Origin: Candidatus Zipacnadia bacterium
GTDB lineage: Bacteria > Armatimonadota > UBA5377 > JALGUK01
NCBI GenBank assembly: GCA_029820875.1
Contig: JALGUK010000179.1
Span: forward strand, 1 to 6,043
Length of the DNA: 6,043 nucleotides
Reading direction: 5' to 3'
The notes beneath the pieces were generated by a model. It searched no databases. It saw only the letters and a list, made by a program, of their open reading frames with translations, and had not been told where the DNA came from. Below, piece by piece: positions 1 through 5,789 of this stretch (within the stretch, counting starts at the first letter, position 1; each line of letters opens with the position of its first letter). A program made the translations under genes and the position numbers.

Positions 1-1614
1 CTGCTCGTCGTATTGTGCCTTCCCCTGCTTGCCGCCGAGGCCGACTGGACCGTCTCATTCGACTTTGAGCGTCAACATCCGAATCTCCAGCTCCACAACG
101 GCGCGAGAATCGTTGAAGAGGGTGGCAACCGCTTTCTGCGCCTCGTCCCGCAGAAGAATCAATATGCCTCATTCGAGATACCGGCAGACATCACGCGCGG
201 CGTCCGCCTTGAGGCTCGCGTGAGACTGGACCCCAATCTGAAGAAGTTCGGAGGCAGCATGTGCCCTCTCGGGCAAAACGGCGTCTGCATGATGTACTTC
301 AACGCCACCCGGCACCTGTGGGCGCTTTTCTGGCCGACAAACGGCCAGATGATGACCGTACAAGCAGTAGACTCCATCACGCCGGGCCGATGGGTGAACG
401 CGGTTGTCGAGTATCACACCGGCGGCTATGCGATGCTCTGGCTCAACGGCGTAAGCCAGGCACGCGTTCCGGTCCTGCCCCTCCAGGCGAGTAAGAAGCC
501 GTTTGTGCTCGGGCGGTACGAATATGTAGAGCGTGGCACGCCGGGTGTGGTCTTTTTCCCCGGCGACATTGACGATGTCAAGGTCGCGCCGCCATCTGAG
601 GCAACCGCGCCCGGGAGCGGCCGCAAGCTCGCACGCCGGAATGCGATACGGATTAGTTGGGGCGACCATATCGCCGTTTCACATGAATTCATCATGGACT
701 ACTGCAAACGAATCGAAGGAAAAAGCTTCGAGTGGTATCGGAAGGCCTCCTCGGACATCGAGGGCGATCCGCTCGAGGCGATAACGACGTTCAGCCACAA
801 ATACGGGCTAAAGGTCTACGCCTACCACACCATCTTCGATGAGGGCTGCCCACCGGAGGTCCTCTACGGTGGAACGTCCCCGTTCCCGTGGCAATCCAAA
901 TTCACAATCCAGCATCCGGAGTACCTTGTCGTTGACCGCACGGGCAAAAAGCGCCAGTGGGGCGTAATGGAGTACGCTTACCCGCAGGTGCGCAGGTACA
1001 TGATAGGCGTTATCATGGACTTCCTGGAGCGGTATCCCTTCGACGGCGTATATATTTCCACCCGCACCCACTCCCCCGGGCCGGAGTTCGCTGACCAGTA
1101 CGGATTCAACGACCCGATCGTCGAGCAATACAAGAGGCGCTACGGGGTCGACATCCGCCAGCGCGACTTCGACCTGGAGAAGTGGCGCAGGCTACGCGGC
1201 GAGTATCTCACGCGGTTCCTTCGAGAGCTTCGCCGGGCGGTCGGCGACCGAAAGATATGCATGGCCATCCCGCGGGGTGACCACATCGGCCCGCCGTTCG
1301 GGAACATGTACCTGGACTGGCGCACCTGGGTCGCAAAGGGTTTGGTGGACGAACTCGTCATCGGCATGACCACCGGGTCGGGCCACTATCCCCCGCCCTA
1401 CGCATACGGTTACATAAACAACTCGGATTTCGGCATCGGGATGAACCCCCTCGAGTACGACATCCGCGAGGTTTACGGTCCGGTCTGCAAGCAGCACGGG
1501 GCCAAGCTCTTCGCTCCCCGGTCGTCGGTCGGCAGCGACAAGGACAAAGAACTGATAAACCTGGGGCTCAGCGCCTTGATGCTGCGAGGCGAACTGTTTA
1601 CGCCGGATACGTAA
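1..1614 (+). CDS. Secreted LamG-like / GHL10-type TIM-barrel glycosidase-like protein (5' end cut off)
   Basis: The frame is open from base 1, and the first visible residues (LLVVLCLPLLAAEADW) look like the hydrophobic core and cleavage site of a signal peptide. The true start therefore probably lies left of the window; the TTG at 13 would leave out the charged N-region. About 537 residues are visible. Residues ~16-200 look like a concanavalin/LamG-type beta-sandwich, with a W-VNAVVEY...AMLWLNG pattern and a closing GDIDDVKVAPP strand. Residues ~215-530 resemble a family-10-like glycosyl hydrolase (GHL10-type) TIM barrel: a RISWGDH first strand, KYGLKVYAYHT, and YPFDGVYI with Asp at about residue 348, where such barrels carry an active-site acid. 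It stops with TAA 32 bp before the oxidoreductase gene, so the two are likely co-transcribed. It probably acts on a polysaccharide outside the cytoplasm; the substrate is unknown. The domain calls are by pattern recognition only, and enzymatic activity is not shown. Confidence 0.72.
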   Translation: MLVVLCLPLLAAEADWTVSFDFERQHPNLQLHNGARIVEEGGNRFLRLVPQKNQYASFEIPADITRGVRLEARVRLDPNLKKFGGSMCPLGQNGVCMMYFNATRHLWALFWPTNGQMMTVQAVDSITPGRWVNAVVEYHTGGYAMLWLNGVSQARVPVLPLQASKKPFVLGRYEYVERGTPGVVFFPGDIDDVKVAPPSEATAPGSGRKLARRNAIRISWGDHIAVSHEFIMDYCKRIEGKSFEWYRKASSDIEGDPLEAITTFSHKYGLKVYAYHTIFDEGCPPEVLYGGTSPFPWQSKFTIQHPEYLVVDRTGKKRQWGVMEYAYPQVRRYMIGVIMDFLERYPFDGVYISTRTHSPGPEFADQYGFNDPIVEQYKRRYGVDIRQRDFDLEKWRRLRGEYLTRFLRELRRAVGDRKICMAIPRGDHIGPPFGNMYLDWRTWVAKGLVDELVIGMTTGSGHYPPPYAYGYINNSDFGIGMNPLEYDIREVYGPVCKQHGAKLFAPRSSVGSDKDKELINLGLSALMLRGELFTPDT

Positions 1615-1634
1615 AATACGGCGCGAAAGTTTTT

Positions 1635-1642
1635 GGAGGAAG
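1635..1642 (+). promoter_or_regulatory. Shine-Dalgarno site for the oxidoreductase gene
   Basis: GGAGGAAG lies just upstream of the ATG at 1647, with six bases between GGAGGA and the start codon. This fixes the ATG as the start and indicates independent, efficient translation after the upstream gene. Confidence 0.85.
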
Positions 1643-1646
1643 CCAA

Positions 1647-2648
1647 ATGTCAAAGACGGTCAAGATCGGCGTCGTCGGCCTTGGAATGGGCCGCCATCAT
1701 TGCAAGGAAATCCTGAAGGTCAAAGGCCTTGAGCTTGTCGCGCTGTGCGACATCGATCCTGTCAAGCTCGAGGCGGGACTGAGGGAAGCTGCGGACTACG
1801 GTCTGAGCCTGCGCGGTTACCCCTCGCTCAGCAAGCTGCTCAAGGACAAAGACGTGGACCTTGTCGTGCTGGCTACGCCCCACGATTTACACTGCAGGCA
1901 GGCCGTGCAGTGTATGAAGGCGGGCAAACACTGCATCGTCGAGAAGGTCATGTGCTTGAACGTAAAGCAGGCCGACAAGATGCTCGCCGCCCGCGATGAG
2001 GCCGGGGTGATGCTGAGCGTTTACCACAACCGCCGCTGGGACAGCGACTTCCTCGGGGTGAAGCGCATCGTGGAGCAGGGGATTATCGGGAAGCCGTTCC
2101 AGATAGAGTCCCGCGTCGGCGGATGGGGACCGCCTGGCGGCTGGCGCCGCGAGAAGAAGCACGGCGGCGGCAACCTCTATGACTGGGGCGCACACTTGAT
2201 TGACCAGGCGCTGCTGATTGCCAAAGGGATGCCGAAGGCCGTCGAGTATCACCCTCAGTACCGCGTGTGGGGTACCGACACCGAGAACCACGTCAAGCTT
2301 TGGCTGAAGTTCGAAGGTGGGCTGCTTTACGACATTGAGATCTCGCAAATTGACCGTATCGGCAAGCCGCGGTGGCGGATTCTGGGCGAAAAGGGCGCGT
2401 TGCAGAAGGACGGTTGGGACGCCAAGGAGCCGATTCGGGTGGTCACCGAGATAAGCGGTATCCTCGGCGACATGAAGCTCGAGTGCGTCTACGGGGATTG
2501 GACCGACTACTACCGCAACATCGCGAACCATCTCCTGCGCGGGGCTGAGCTTCTCGTCAAGCCCGAGGAGAGCCGAAACGGCGTGCGCATCATCGAGGCC
2601 GCTCAGCGCTCGGCTAAATCGGGCAAGACTGTTACACTCGGCGGGTGA
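1647..2648 (+). CDS. Gfo/Idh/MocA family NAD(P)-dependent oxidoreductase
   Basis: This 333-residue protein has the usual length and layout of the Gfo/Idh/MocA family, which oxidises or reduces hydroxyl groups of sugars, inositols and their derivatives with NAD(P). The N-terminal Rossmann fold starts with VKIGVVGLGMGRHH (glycines 11, 13, 15) and continues through VALCDID (acidic residue ending beta-2) and LVVLATPHDLH. The normally conserved EKP motif reads EKV here (residues 99-101). The C-terminal alpha/beta domain contains GGGNLYDWGAHLIDQAL with Asp179 and His183, the usual active-site Asp and His. No signal peptide or Tat motif is seen, so it is likely cytoplasmic. It sits 32 bp behind the secreted glycosidase-like gene, suggesting it works on a sugar released by that enzyme or modifies it by an oxidation step; this role is inferred. 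The exact substrate cannot be read from sequence. Confidence 0.94.
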   Translation: MSKTVKIGVVGLGMGRHHCKEILKVKGLELVALCDIDPVKLEAGLREAADYGLSLRGYPSLSKLLKDKDVDLVVLATPHDLHCRQAVQCMKAGKHCIVEKVMCLNVKQADKMLAARDEAGVMLSVYHNRRWDSDFLGVKRIVEQGIIGKPFQIESRVGGWGPPGGWRREKKHGGGNLYDWGAHLIDQALLIAKGMPKAVEYHPQYRVWGTDTENHVKLWLKFEGGLLYDIEISQIDRIGKPRWRILGEKGALQKDGWDAKEPIRVVTEISGILGDMKLECVYGDWTDYYRNIANHLLRGAELLVKPEESRNGVRIIEAAQRSAKSGKTVTLGG

Positions 2649-2687
2649 GGCGGGGCATCTCGCTACAGGTGCCGGTGAAAGCGGCGC
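2649..2687. other. Short gap between the oxidoreductase gene and the cold-shock promoter
   Basis: These 39 bases follow the TGA of the oxidoreductase gene. I see no hairpin with a T-tract here, so transcription of the upstream operon may run on into the cold-shock gene in addition to starting at its own promoter. Confidence 0.5.
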
Positions 2688-2716
2688 TTGACTTGTCCTC
2701 TTCAATCTGTTATAGT
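2688..2716 (+). promoter_or_regulatory. Sigma-70-type promoter with extended -10, for the cold-shock gene
   Basis: TTGACT (2688-2693) is followed after exactly 17 bases by TATAGT (2711-2716). TG at 2708-2709 forms an extended -10 element (TGtTATAGT). Each hexamer differs from the E. coli consensus at only one position and the spacing is optimal. A start of transcription at about 2723 is expected, leaving a leader of roughly 168 nt before the cold-shock start codon. Housekeeping promoters in this presumed phylum may not follow E. coli rules exactly. Confidence 0.8.
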
Positions 2717-2722
2717 TAAATG

Positions 2723-2890
2723 GCGGTTGGTACATCCGCCGGATTGGATTGCATCTTTTTGGGGCGTATATCCGGCAGAGCCGCCGCAGGGCTGTCCCAC
2801 GTACCTCGCTCAGCGCCGGATGAACCTCCGGCTGCCAGTCGGGGGACAGGGCGGTCAAACCTGTCACAGCAGCACAAGGAGGTTCATAGT
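2723..2890 (+). promoter_or_regulatory. Long structured 5' leader of the cold-shock gene, likely RNA switch
   Basis: This leader is rich in complementary segments. Fold A: ATGAACCTCC (2820-2829) pairs perfectly with GGAGGTTCAT (2878-2887), covering the Shine-Dalgarno. It is supported inside by 2831-2834 with 2867-2870 and by GACAGG/CCTGTC (2845-2850 with 2860-2865). Fold B: 2780-2785 with 2850-2855 (one G-U pair), CTGTCCC/GGGACAG (2792-2798 with 2843-2849), and a local hairpin GCCGGA/TCCGGC (2815-2820 with 2827-2832). Fold B uses up the anti-Shine-Dalgarno strand and leaves the ribosome site free. The two folds cannot coexist. GCCGGA/TCCGGC also occurs upstream (2738-2743 and 2771-2776), next to a small 5' hairpin (2722-2726 with 2736-2740). 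E. coli cspA has a leader of similar length that changes fold with temperature. The complementarity is seen directly; the switching is inferred. Confidence 0.65.
2876..2882 (+). promoter_or_regulatory. Shine-Dalgarno site that decides the TTG start of the cold-shock gene
   Basis: AAGGAGG lies eight bases before the TTG at 2891, the ideal distance. Five of its bases (2878-2882) belong to the strand that can pair with 2825-2829, so the site can be masked by upstream leader RNA. Confidence 0.88.
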
Positions 2891-3109
2891 TTGGCGTCGG
2901 GCAAAATCAAGTGGTTCAGTGACGAAAAGGGTTACGGATTCATCGAGCGACCTGATGGCGAGGATGTATTCGTTCATTATACGGCCATCCAGGGCGAGGG
3001 CTTTCGCACCCTTCCAGAGGGCGCGACGGTCGAGTTCGATGTACGTGAGGAGGCCAAGGGCCCGCGTGCCGAGAACGTAGTTATCGTCAGCGAGCCCGAA
3101 GGCGTCTGA
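2891..3109 (+). CDS. csp: Cold-shock-domain protein (CspA family), TTG start
   Basis: This 72-residue protein is almost entirely one cold-shock domain, an OB-fold beta-barrel that binds single-stranded RNA and DNA and acts as an RNA chaperone. It opens [17 protein letters not shown], containing the RNP1 motif (KGYGFIE, residues 13-19), followed by RNP2 (VFVHY, residues 26-30). It ends with [19 protein letters not shown], the usual last strands; the length is typical of the family. The frame remains open upstream to an ATG at 2720, but that ATG sits at the predicted transcription start and has no ribosome site, whereas the TTG at 2891 has an ideal Shine-Dalgarno and gives exactly the family length. 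It has its own promoter, a long structured leader and a strong terminator, so it is probably a monocistronic, post-transcriptionally controlled gene. Cold induction is inferred from the leader, not shown. Confidence 0.96.
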   Translation: MASGKIKWFSDEKGYGFIERPDGEDVFVHYTAIQGEGFRTLPEGATVEFDVREEAKGPRAENVVIVSEPEGV

Positions 3110-3133
3110 GCGTATCGGCCAATTGACCACAAC

Positions 3134-3166
3134 GGCCCCGCGGATATCTTGCGGGGTCTTTTTTTT
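3134..3166 (+). terminator. Rho-independent terminator of the cold-shock gene
   Basis: Bases 3134-3141 (GGCCCCGC) pair with 3151-3158 (GCGGGGTC, one G-U pair) around a 9-base loop, followed directly by eight T residues (3159-3166). It lies 24 bases after the cold-shock stop codon, in the classical position and form. Confidence 0.93.
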
Positions 3167-3183
3167 GCGACCCACTGCCAATT

Positions 3184-3216
3184 GAAAACCCCGCCGACCA
3201 CATCGGCGGGGTTTTC
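3184..3216. terminator. Second, bidirectional terminator between the converging genes
   Basis: Bases 3184-3197 pair perfectly with 3203-3216 (14 bp, CCCCGCCGA core flanked by A4/T4) around the loop CCACA. Because the stem ends in A-tract/T-tract pairs, each strand reads a GC stem followed by TTTT. It can stop leftover cold-shock transcripts on the plus strand and the pilin transcript on the minus strand, whose gene ends 56 bases away. Confidence 0.85.
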
Positions 3217-3243
3217 ATTGTTTGTCCACGAACGGCAGGTGCA

Positions 3244-3261
3244 AGCCCTTATTGCAGGGCT
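3244..3261. repeat. Small inverted repeat just after the pilin stop codon
   Basis: AGCCCT (3244-3249) pairs with AGGGCT (3256-3261) around a six-base loop, ten bases beyond the stop codon of the minus-strand pilin gene. It has no T-tract on either side, so it may be a 3'-end RNA-stabilising hairpin or chance; the real terminator is probably the hairpin at 3184-3216. Confidence 0.4.
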
Positions 3262-3271
3262 AAGCGCCGTG

Positions 3272-4003
3272 TCACCACCCGTAGTAGTTCCGATGCCACT
3301 TGTGGTCAACGAACCACCAGGCGCGGATAGTGGCATCCTCCGTAAGCGCCGTCTTGCTGAACCACTTGGCGTGCCCGTCCATGAACGAGATGTTGCAGCC
3401 GTCGTTGTGGCGGAAGTCCGGCCACGGACTCATGGAGTGGACTTGGATGGTGTCACTGATGGTATATCCGTAGCTGCTCGGTGCGTAAAACTTGGCGTCA
3501 CCGCACCAGATACACTCGGAGGGATATTGAATCGCTGAAATCCTCCGAATCCCGGAGTGCCACGCGCGGCCCGGACCGGTGGCCATTGGGTTGCCCGGGT
3601 CGTCATACTGGCCGTAGCTGGTGTTGTACCCCATAGCCGGCGCACGGTTGTAGTACCACACATTGGCCGGCGGCCGGAGAGTGTCGTTGCGGGAGTCCCA
3701 CGGAACGTTGGGCGAACGCGACGGGCAGTCGTAGACCGCCTCGTTCTTCACATACGGGTAAAGAAGCAGCGGCCAGCCCGTGTAGGGGTAGCCCTGCCAG
3801 ACCCCCACGAACGTGTCGTCATAGTCGGTCGAGTACATCACGAACGCAAGGCCTAGCTGCTTCACGTTCGAAAGGCAGGCCGTCTGCCGTGCCTTCTCCC
3901 GCGCCTTGGCGAACACGGGGAAAAGAATCGCCGCCAGGATCGCGATAATCGCGATCACAACCAGCAGCTCAATGAGCGTGAACCCCTCGCGCTTCGGTGC
4001 CAA
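3272..4003 (-). CDS. Type II pseudopilin-like protein with prepilin leader and H-X9-DG motif, TTG start
   Basis: This 243-residue protein begins [23 protein letters not shown]. It has a short basic leader, the prepilin peptidase site between Gly7 and Phe8, Glu at position +5 of the mature protein, and one hydrophobic helix (about residues 8-28) continuing into an amphipathic stretch ([14 protein letters not shown]). Residues ~45-190 form a Tyr/Trp/Pro-rich globular head. Near the end His199 and Asp209-Gly210 form the H-X9-DG motif that defines a large family of pseudopilin-like proteins abundant in Armatimonadota, Planctomycetes and relatives. It is probably inserted in the inner membrane and processed by a prepilin peptidase; the function of the family is largely unknown, with surface structures or secretion suggested. 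The start is TTG (4001-4003), eight bases after AGGAGG, with no competing ATG. It converges on the cold-shock gene and follows the broken glycoside hydrolase on the same strand, 228 bp downstream. Confidence 0.95.
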   Translation of the reverse strand: MAPKREGFTLIELLVVIAIIAILAAILFPVFAKAREKARQTACLSNVKQLGLAFVMYSTDYDDTFVGVWQGYPYTGWPLLLYPYVKNEAVYDCPSRSPNVPWDSRNDTLRPPANVWYYNRAPAMGYNTSYGQYDDPGNPMATGPGRAWHSGIRRISAIQYPSECIWCGDAKFYAPSSYGYTISDTIQVHSMSPWPDFRHNDGCNISFMDGHAKWFSKTALTEDATIRAWWFVDHKWHRNYYGW

Positions 4004-4011
4004 GATGTCTC

Positions 4012-4017
4012 CCTCCT
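4012..4017 (-). promoter_or_regulatory. Shine-Dalgarno site for the pilin-like gene
   Basis: On the minus strand AGGAGG (inside TAAAGGAGGGAG) lies eight bases before the TTG codon at 4003-4001. It is the main evidence that this TTG, rather than an internal codon, is the start. Confidence 0.88.
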
Positions 4018-4104
4018 TTACAATCGCTCAGCGTAATGGTACGTTGTACGCCTTCATGACGACTCTTACGTCAATATGCCAGGAAATCATCCCCCCTCAA
4101 TACT

Positions 4105-4114
4105 TTCACGTGAA
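4105..4114. promoter_or_regulatory. Perfect 10-bp palindrome upstream of the pilin-like gene, possible operator
   Basis: TTCACGTGAA is identical to its reverse complement and lies about 100 bases upstream of the pilin-like start codon, a location where dimeric regulators often bind. The identity of any regulator is unknown, and a palindrome of this length can occur by chance. Confidence 0.25.
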
Positions 4115-4231
4115 GTGACATATCCAACTCGCGTTTGTCAGCCACTCCTACTGTTGTATTTCCCAAGTTCTCTACTCCTCCGTGCAATTCCTTCTTGTCC
4201 GTTAACAATTTTTTTACTATCAAACGGGGCC

Positions 4232-5005
4232 TCAAATCCCCCCGGAGCCTCTCCCACGTCTCTGAACACGCAAAAGAAGCGGCTGCAACGGCGCCAGTGT
4301 GAAGGTCGGGGCCATCTCGCCATGATTAAAGAGGTTCACAACAACGGCATCCTCGCGCAACCCTTGTAGCTCAATCTCCGCAGGCTGGCTGTTGAAGTTA
4401 ATCAGATAAAGGAGCCAAACCGGGCCGGCGCGCTCGGCCCGAAGCTCAACCCCGGGGATGGAGACGCGGAAGGGCCGCCTGACCCTTGCTGCGTCGAAAA
4501 GGCCGTCCAGAGCCTTCGCAAGCGGCTTGTTTAGTGCGGGGCCTTCGGCGCTGGTCCGCAGAATCTTTATCGCCTCAGGCCGTGGGGTTTGGCTCAGGTC
4601 ACGCGGCCGGCCGTACTCGTCCCGCGTGAACGCCTCCTCGCCTACTGCAACGGTCCCTCCACCCAGTGCGAACTCGATTACATTGCGGAGACCCTCATCA
4701 CTGATGGTCGCACGCGATGGGACTACCAGGAGTTTGATTTCGCCCTGTTCGAGCACGCCGTCGCGAATTTGCTGGTCGGTGACGAAGCGGACGGGTGCGT
4801 CCAGGAAGTACAAAGCCTGATAATACTCCTTCACATCCGGCCCGGCGTAGAGCAAGGCGACCTCTGCGCGCTGTTGCTGGAACTGCTGAATAACGTCGGC
4901 ATAACGCTCCAGCTCGATTGCGGCACGTGCAGCCGCATCCATCGCCCAGGGCAGCGTCAGAAACAGTTGGTCGCCGTGCGGACTACCGTCTGCATCCTCG
5001 TACGC
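4232..5005 (-). pseudogene. C-terminal (trimerisation and beta-domain) fragment of the broken glycoside hydrolase
   Basis: The sense frame resumes at AYEDADGSPHGDQLFLTLPW and continues through MDAAARAAIELERYADVIQQ, a Rossmann/flavodoxin-like domain (VALLYAG ... IKLLVVPSRATISDEGL ... GGGTVAVGEEAF), DEYGRPRD, and a final beta-rich region (VWLLYLINFNSQPAEIELQG) to TGA at 4232-4234. An internal ATG at 4940-4942 could start a 236-residue product, but it lies in the middle of a conserved helix and has no strong ribosome site, so a separate gene is unlikely. Confidence 0.75.
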
Positions 5006-5189
5006 CCGTGGAGCGCACCTTGCCAGAGCATCGCCCTCACGAAATCGCCGGAGATTCGGCTTACCGCCTCATACGGGACGCCGGAGACGACGTGATACCC
5101 GCTGTCAATGATGGGCTTGTTGTGCAGGGAGCGGTACAGGTCCAGGATGATGGACTGCGTCCAGAAGTCGGGTTCCATGCCGTCGGCGA
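5005..5189 (-). pseudogene. Late-barrel fragment of the broken glycoside hydrolase
   Basis: After the 26-bp duplication the sense frame reads FWTQSIILDLYRSLHNKPII, DSGYHVVSGVPYEAV, then RAMLWQGALHG, a recognisable end of the barrel in this family. Gly codon 5098-5100 occupies the place expected for the nucleophile Glu. Sense is lost after HG at about 5005, where the frame changes again. Confidence 0.7.
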
Positions 5190-5214
5190 GAAGTCGGGTT
5201 CCATGCCGTCGGCG
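5163..5214. repeat. Exact 26-bp tandem duplication inside the hydrolase gene
   Basis: Bases 5163-5188 and 5189-5214 are identical (each begins AGAAGTCGGG and ends CCGTCGGCG). The unit is not a multiple of three, so it shifts the frame; deletion of one copy restores VFTADGMEPDFWTQSIILDL across the junction. Confidence 0.97.
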
Positions 5215-5789
5215 GTGAAGACCGGGCGCGGAGAGCAGTCCGCGCCTTGCGCGTCGAGAGCCTCCCCCAGAAGGGCCTTGTCGACGCCGATGACCTCGGT
5301 GCGGGCGCCGGGAACATTCGCGTAGCAGGGAGTGTCGCTGTCGTAGCGATGAATCAGGCCGCTCTCCCACTGGAGGAATCGCGCTACGCGCCGGGCGTTG
5401 AAGTCGGCGAAGTCCTTGCGGGCGGCGGCGCTGTCAAGCTCCGCTGCAGGCTCATCGAAGCTGGTAAAGCGCGTTCCCCAGGCCTTGTTGAGTTGGCCGA
5501 TGTCGAAATAGCGCTTCCTGAGAAACGCGTGCCATTCACCGGCGGGGTAGTCATTGTGGTCGGCGTACCGTAGTTCGTTGACGAGGTTGTAACCCGCGAT
5601 ATTGGAGCACTGCGCAAGCTCCGGGAGGACGGCGTTTATGAACGTCTCCACCAGCTTTTTGAAGTTCGGGCTGTCCACGTTCCACGGCATAGACGGATTA
5701 CGACTCCGGCGAAAGCCATCGGGGTCAATATCGGGATATTTCTCATACATCCAATCGGGCAGGTCGTGGAGCGCCAGGGACAGCTCGAG
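5190..5789 (-). pseudogene. Catalytic-core fragment of the broken glycoside hydrolase
   Basis: This segment carries most of the TIM barrel: LSLALHDLPDWMYEKYPDID, then the acid/base strand AGYNLVNELRYAD (Glu codon at 5574-5576), YFDIGQLNKAWGTRFTSFDE, which is typical of GH42-like enzymes, and FADFNARRVARFLQWESGLI. It leaves frame at the 26-bp duplication after VFTADGMEPDF. The isolated upstream start codon at 5855 lies in shadow sequence and is not a real start. Confidence 0.75.

Larger units (their letters stand above)
4004..4231. other. Non-coding, AT-richer region between the pilin-like gene and the broken hydrolase
   Basis: No credible gene was found in these 228 bases. The stretch 4120-4225 is visibly poorer in G+C than its surroundings and has a T run at 4209-4215. 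It should hold the pilin promoter (minus strand), but I see no -35/-10 pair with good spacing. Two small symmetric sequences are present: the perfect 10-base palindrome TTCACGTGAA (4105-4114) and GTAC-GTT-GTAC (4039-4049). Downstream of the hydrolase stop there is a G/C-rich hairpin possibility (GGGG...CCCC overlapping the stop), but no T-tract directly behind it, so no clear terminator. Confidence 0.6.

Noticed and set aside
1887..2867. Long minus-strand open frame opposite the oxidoreductase gene (326 residues)
   Set aside because: It is antisense to a clear family member, its composition is that of a GC-rich shadow frame, and it has no recognisable motif.
2720..2890. N-terminal extension of the cold-shock protein from the ATG at 2720 (129 residues in total)
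   Set aside because: The ATG coincides with the predicted transcription start, has no ribosome site, and the extension shows no domain. The TTG at 2891 has an ideal Shine-Dalgarno and yields the normal family length.
4028..4057. Nine-codon minus-strand mini-frame (MKAYNVPLR) upstream of the pilin-like gene, as a leader peptide
   Set aside because: It has no Shine-Dalgarno, no run of regulatory codons and no downstream attenuator-like hairpin.
4232..4942. Independent small gene starting at the internal ATG (4940-4942)
   Set aside because: Sense sequence of the same protein continues upstream of this ATG (DADGSPHGDQLFLTLPWA), so it is a fragment of the larger hydrolase rather than a separate gene.
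4589..5095. Plus-strand open frames across the glycoside hydrolase region
   Set aside because: The minus strand carries continuous family-specific motifs in this stretch. The plus-strand frames have no motifs and start without ribosome sites.
5163..5214. CRISPR-like or mobile-element origin of the 26-bp repeat
   Set aside because: There are only two directly abutting copies with no spacers, inverted ends or transposase. It is a simple tandem duplication of coding sequence.
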